Below, in pieces: positions 42,289 to 46,295 of a DNA stretch of 46,295 nucleotides; within the stretch, counting starts at the first letter, position 1; every line of letters begins with the position of its first letter. The stretch is from the NCBI RefSeq assembly GCF_001562015.1, contig NZ_LASA01000101.1:1-46295 (forward strand). Reading direction: 5' to 3'. Position numbers and translations under genes: made by a program. This stretch comes from Endozoicomonas arenosclerae. GTDB lineage: Bacteria; Pseudomonadota; Gammaproteobacteria; Pseudomonadales; Endozoicomonadaceae. Under the pieces are notes generated by a model that was not told where the DNA came from, did not search any database, and saw nothing but the letters and a program-made list of their open reading frames with translations.

Positions 42289-42542
42289 GGTTAGCCCGCA
42301 TATTGCATGAAGAGCCGAGTTTCTCGCTCTGCTATTTTTTCGGCTGACACATTTTGTCGACACATTCATGCTTATTGCATGGATTTGTCGACAAAATGCT
42401 GTCACGGCGGAAAAAGAGCTAGCGAGAAGCCGGCGAGTGGTTATATGACAGTTTATATTTTGCTGCTTTTTATCTGAAGTCCTTTACTTGCAAGGACGTG
42501 AGGGCATTTTTGTAGCGGCTTCATGCAATATGCGGGTTAGCC
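42289..42542. repeat. 254-bp MITE-like element with long inverted ends and a nested palindrome
   Basis: The 24-base ends at 42289-42312 and 42519-42542 are reverse complements with two mismatches (shared core CGCATATTGCATGAAG). Inside, CATTTTGTCGACA and TGTCGACAAAATG form a second inverted repeat near 42352-42405, flanked by related GC-rich arms (GAGTTTCTCGCT against AGCGAGAAGCC). No open frame is present. The flanks are GGCATCAC on the left and TAGCCTCC on the right, without an evident target duplication. Confidence 0.65.
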
Positions 42543-42672
42543 TAGCCTCCTGTTGCTGAGGTAAGATAGCGGCTTTATCTATCTGGCTACTCTCATAACA
42601 AGCGATCATCCCGTCTTCGGCAGTTTGCAGGTATTGCTATGAGAGCCCTCTTCAAGAAAGGAAACATGCTGT

Positions 42673-43083
42673 ATGAAAGCACAAGTCAAATGGGTGGATC
42701 AGGAACGTTTTCTGGGACTGACTGACAGCAACAACTCGGTAGTTATGGACGCTGACAAAAGCGTGAAGTCTGCTCCAAGCCCGATGGAACTGATTCTGAT
42801 GGGTCTTGGTGGTTGTTCATCCGTTGATGTCATCGGTATTCTGGAAAAGGCTCGCCAGAAAGTAGTTGACTGCCACGTAGACATCCAGGCTGAACGTGCC
42901 GACGCAGTTCCTGCTGTGTTTACCAAGATTCACCTGAACTTTGTCGTAAAAGGCACTGCAGTGAAAGAAGCTCATGTGAAGCGTGCCGTAGAGCTGTCTG
43001 CAGACAAATATTGTTCTGTAGCTATGATGCTGGGCAAAGGTGGTGTGGAAATCACCCACAGCTACGAAATTATTGAAGCCTGA
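42673..43083 (+). CDS. OsmC family protein (YhfA-type)
   Basis: A 136-residue protein of the OsmC/Ohr family, thiol-dependent peroxidases active on organic hydroperoxides. The two redox Cys are Cys48 in LILMGLGGCSSVDV and Cys114 in SADKYCSVAMMLGK. The length and absence of extra helices match the YhfA branch found next to crp/vfr in many gammaproteobacteria. A GGAAAC lies nine bases before the ATG. It is followed by a strong terminator. Confidence 0.92.
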   Translation: MKAQVKWVDQERFLGLTDSNNSVVMDADKSVKSAPSPMELILMGLGGCSSVDVIGILEKARQKVVDCHVDIQAERADAVPAVFTKIHLNFVVKGTAVKEAHVKRAVELSADKYCSVAMMLGKGGVEITHSYEIIEA

Positions 43084-43099
43084 ACAGGCTTTGAAAAGA

Positions 43100-43124
43100 C
43101 GGGGTGGCCATCCACCCCGCTTTT
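43100..43124. terminator. Intrinsic terminator between osmC and hinT
   Basis: CGGGGTGG (43100-43107) pairs with CCACCCCG (43112-43119) around a CCAT loop and is followed by CTTTT. It lies 17 bases after the osmC stop; the convergent hinT ends 15 bases further on. Confidence 0.9.
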
Positions 43125-43139
43125 AGACAGAACCAAAAC

Positions 43140-43481
43140 TCAGCCTGGAGGCCAGCTCATCTGACGACCACCGATCAGGTGCAGGTGAATATGGTAGACA
43201 GACTGGCAGCCATGACTGTTGCAGTTCATAACGGTCCGGTAACCGTCTTCAGCAAAGCCTTCTTCTTTAGCTATCTGACTGGCCACCAGCGCCATTTTTC
43301 CTAATACGGCCTGATCTTCCGGAGTCGCATCGTTCAAGGTTGCGATATGCTTCTTGGGAATCACCTGAACATGTACCGGCCCCTGGGGATTGATATCCCT
43401 AAACGCCATAACATCGTCGTCTTCATACACCTTATCGACGGGAATCTCACCTTCCACTATCTTGCAGAAAAGACAGCTCAT
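43140..43481 (-). CDS. hinT: HIT-family purine nucleoside phosphoramidase
   Basis: A 113-residue histidine-triad protein that hydrolyses AMP-phosphoramidates and aminoacyl-adenylates. It begins LFCKIVEGEIPVDKVYEDDD. The active-site triad HIHLHL gives His97, His99 and His101, followed by IGGRQMSWPPG. CX2C near the start (SCLFC) is typical of zinc-binding HinT. GGAGG lies 10 bases before the ATG on the minus strand. It converges with osmC. Confidence 0.95.
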   Translation of the reverse strand: MSCLFCKIVEGEIPVDKVYEDDDVMAFRDINPQGPVHVQVIPKKHIATLNDATPEDQAVLGKMALVASQIAKEEGFAEDGYRTVMNCNSHGCQSVYHIHLHLIGGRQMSWPPG

Positions 43482-43634
43482 TGATTTACCTCCAGGCCTT
43501 TAAGTCGAAAAGCTGAGCCTAGCCTAACACTGGATGCCTTAGCCCGAAAGGTTGAGTAGTAGTCTATAAAAAACTTGTTATAAATAATCTTATCGAACAA
43601 AATCGAACGAACGATCACTACGCAAAAATAATTC

Positions 43635-43985
43635 ATGAAACCCGAAGACATCCACCAGGCATTCGCCAACGCTCTGATCGCCCAGGATCTGGAAGCATTA
43701 GCCAACCTTTATACAGAAGATGCCGTTTTCCACCCAGGCCATAACAAAGCCCCGGTTCAGGGCAGAAGGCAGATCACTAAAGAGCTGGAAGTGTTTATTC
43801 CGGTGGCTGCCACCATGAAACCGGTAGACCGGACCATTATTGAGAAAGGCAATATGGCGCTGATTAAACTGGTTTGGAAAATGACCACAGAACAGGGCGA
43901 AGAAAAACAGTTTAATGCCCTGGAGGTTCTGCAAAAAACCGGAGATGCCTGGCAGTACGCTATTGATAACCCTTACGGAGTCTAG
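43635..43985 (+). CDS. NTF2-like/SnoaL-type small protein
   Basis: A 116-residue protein of the cystatin/NTF2 fold: MKPEDIHQAFANALIAQDLEALANLYTEDAVFHPGHNKAPVQG and the RRQITKELEVF helix, then strands with MALIKLVWKM and QFNALEVLQKTGDAWQYAIDNPYG. This matches the YybH/SgcJ/SnoaL-like group often annotated as ketosteroid isomerase-like. A specific reaction cannot be assigned. It stands alone, divergent from hinT across a 150-base AT-rich gap. Confidence 0.8.
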   Translation: MKPEDIHQAFANALIAQDLEALANLYTEDAVFHPGHNKAPVQGRRQITKELEVFIPVAATMKPVDRTIIEKGNMALIKLVWKMTTEQGEEKQFNALEVLQKTGDAWQYAIDNPYGV

Positions 43986-44016
43986 GAGCCCGTGCTGCTA
44001 AATTGATTTCTATATT

Positions 44017-44109
44017 GGCTGACTGGTTATCCTTTCAAAGGCCAGGAAGGCCTGCTGGCGACTCAGACCAAGGACGGTCTGCCGTAGCGGAAAGGATAAT
44101 CAGTCAACC
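44017..44109. repeat. 93-bp structured repeat with three potential stems
   Basis: The 20-base ends (44017-44036 and 44090-44109) are inverted with two mismatches. Between them AGGCC/GGCCT and CAGACC/GGTCTG make two small hairpins, so the RNA could fold as a three-way junction. It lies between the NTF2-like gene and cysZ, which converge, and may be a mobile repeat or act as a terminator. Confidence 0.6.
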
Positions 44110-44123
44110 CTGCCAGGAATATC

Positions 44124-44855
44124 TCAGGGCTCGATCCGGTCTTCCCAGAGTAGAGTAGAACCCACCACAGCCGCAGGCATAATCAGCAGGTTGACAAAGG
44201 GAATCAGCATTATCAGCGTTACAGTCGCGCCAAAGCCCCAGACATAGTTTCGGTCCTGCTTTAATCGATCCAGCATGTCATTAAACGTCACTCCACGGTT
44301 ATCTGCAGCATAGTCACAGTATTGGATCGACATCATCCAGCTGTTGAACAGAAACCAGAGCACCGGAGTGATCAGGTTCACGACCGGAATAAAAGACAGG
44401 ATCAGGAGAATCACAGCCTTGGGTAAGTAGTAGGTTAACTTTCTCACTTCACGGCCAATGGTTCTGGGTAAGAGGGTCAGCCAGTCTTTCAGCTCATACT
44501 CAGGCAGATCGGTTTTGCCATGAAGGTTCTGAACCTTTTCAGCCAGAAGCCCGTTAAATGGCGCTGCAATAAAGTTACCGACAATGGTAAAGGTGAAGAA
44601 AACGACCCCCAGCATGGCCAGAAACAACAAAGGCCAGAGCAGAAATTCAAGAAAGGATAACCAACTGGGCAACCAGTTCACCATCTGTTCCATCAGACCG
44701 TTCATTTGCTGGAGTCCGAAATAGATCAGAAAGCCGAACACCAGAATGTTAACCGTCAGGGGAATCAGCACAAACCAGCGAAGGGCTGGATCAGGCAGAT
44801 AGGATAAACCTCTGAAAAAATACCCGGGACCACTCCCCGGAGCAGGTGCTGGCAT
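44124..44855 (-). CDS. cysZ: CysZ sulfate permease
   Basis: A 243-residue inner-membrane protein of the CysZ family, which takes up sulfate for cysteine synthesis. Visible features are GPGYFFRGLSYLPDPALRWFVLIPL near the start, NFIAAPFNGLLAEKV, LPRTIGREVRKLTYYLPKA, and FNSWMMSIQYCDYAADN with the conserved Asp-Tyr. AAGGAAC lies about eight bases before the ATG. It diverges from trxB, an arrangement also seen in Pseudomonas. Confidence 0.93.
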   Translation of the reverse strand: MPAPAPGSGPGYFFRGLSYLPDPALRWFVLIPLTVNILVFGFLIYFGLQQMNGLMEQMVNWLPSWLSFLEFLLWPLLFLAMLGVVFFTFTIVGNFIAAPFNGLLAEKVQNLHGKTDLPEYELKDWLTLLPRTIGREVRKLTYYLPKAVILLILSFIPVVNLITPVLWFLFNSWMMSIQYCDYAADNRGVTFNDMLDRLKQDRNYVWGFGATVTLIMLIPFVNLLIMPAAVVGSTLLWEDRIEP

Positions 44856-44995
44856 AACACAGTTCCTTTTTAAAGTACCAGAGTCTGTATGGGCACGAAG
44901 GGACAGACTCAGTGATAAAATAGGTCATTCGCTGAAGAGGTTCTGGTTCTCATCAACGCAAGCCGTTATTATTCACCCAGTTTAACAATTTATGA

Positions 44996-46006
<1,011 letters not shown>

Positions 46007-46009
46007 TCA

Positions 46010-46040
46010 AGAATGGACTGGGCGCTTGCGCCCATTCTAA
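46010..46040 (+). terminator. Hairpin after trxB, possible terminator
   Basis: GGGCG (46020-46024) pairs with CGCCC (46029-46033), and AGAAT upstream pairs with ATTCT downstream with a small bulge. It begins four bases after the trxB stop. There is no clear T-run, so the call is moderate. Confidence 0.5.
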
Positions 46041-46049
46041 AGTGTACCC

Positions 46050-46295
46050 CTAGCAGCCTGTCGGACTTGAACCCATAAACGCAGTTCAAGTAATTTCAGA
46101 CTCTGACTATTCCGGAGAGAACTTATAAAACCCTCTCCGGCGCATTACATTTTCAACTTGTCCTTATGATTTTTCTCACTCTTGGCCTCAGATCAGCCCA
46201 ATAGTGCCACAGATAAGTCGCCAACAAGACCAGTTCCAACCACTGCTCTTCATTCACTTGTTTCAGGCTGAACATCCGCCTCAAGTTATACGCAA
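46050..46295 (-). mobile_element. 3' end of an insertion sequence (IS1182-like DDE transposase), cut by window edge
   Basis: A minus-strand frame enters from the window edge and ends with TGA at 46155-46153, giving 46 residues that begin AYNLRRMFSLKQVNEEQWLE. The YNLRR segment near the end is typical of IS1182-like DDE transposases, but the short piece does not allow a firm family call. The element boundary is at about 46050, where AGCAGCCTGTCGGACTTGAA matches the ends of the 164-bp repeat at 8909-9072. The rest of the element lies beyond the window. Confidence 0.7.

Overview
The window looks like a chromosomal segment of a host-associated marine gammaproteobacterium, most like Endozoicomonas or a close relative. 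This is inferred from gene order shared with Pseudomonas (rplM-rpsI-petABC, rpe-gph-trpE-trpGDC, trpC-vfr-osmC, cysZ/trxB). Lineage-specific secreted or eukaryote-like genes are inserted into those conserved blocks, together with many small palindromic repeats and insertion-sequence scars. No organism name is given by the sequence itself.

Layout: 1-2886 is a decayed catabolic locus: the end of an IS1595-type transposase, a PrpF-like isomerase lacking its N-terminus, an isochorismatase-type gene with an in-frame stop, and an intact CoA-transferase. 3109-10808 holds ridA, a DUF2058 gene, a large protein with an ankyrin-like stretch and a methyltransferase-like end, a periplasmic cysteine hydrolase, a shikimate-kinase-like gene, an MFS (MHS-type) transporter, a degenerate second copy of the kinase 3' end split by a 164-bp mobile repeat, and an unknown 533-aa protein. 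10877-14798 (minus strand) is the bc1 complex operon petABC and the ribosomal operon rplM-rpsI. 15126-17824 holds tas and glpT.

17886-20759 (minus strand) is the least familiar part: four closely spaced genes with strong Shine-Dalgarno sites. They encode three proteins with a cupin-like (cysteine-dioxygenase-like) domain followed by HEAT-type repeats, and a 48-aa peptide. A methyltransferase gene diverges from it. The arrangement resembles a small peptide-modification locus, but that function is only inferred.

21942-31194 is the rpe-gph-trpE-trpG-trpD-trpC block. It has a recognisable trp leader peptide ending in a Trp-rich stretch, and two secreted or membrane proteins of unknown family inserted on either side of gph. 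31281-39809 is another lineage-specific stretch: a lipoprotein Cu/Zn superoxide dismutase, an APC permease, an exported protein resembling the phosphoethanolamine methyltransferases of Plasmodium and nematodes, a SoxCD-like sulfite/sulfane dehydrogenase pair, two unknown secreted proteins (one with two Cys4 zinc-ribbon-like motifs) and a frameshifted gene. 39993-46006 returns to core genes (vfr/crp, osmC, hinT, cysZ, trxB), with an exported OTU-like cysteine protease candidate between vfr and osmC. The right edge enters another insertion sequence whose terminal repeat matches the small mobile repeat at 8909-9072.

Together the core genes serve respiration, translation, tryptophan synthesis, redox balance and cAMP-type regulation. 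The inserted genes (OTU-like protease, exported phosphobase methyltransferase-like protein, type I membrane protein with a proline-rich tail) suggest interaction with a eukaryotic host; this is an inference from domain resemblance only.
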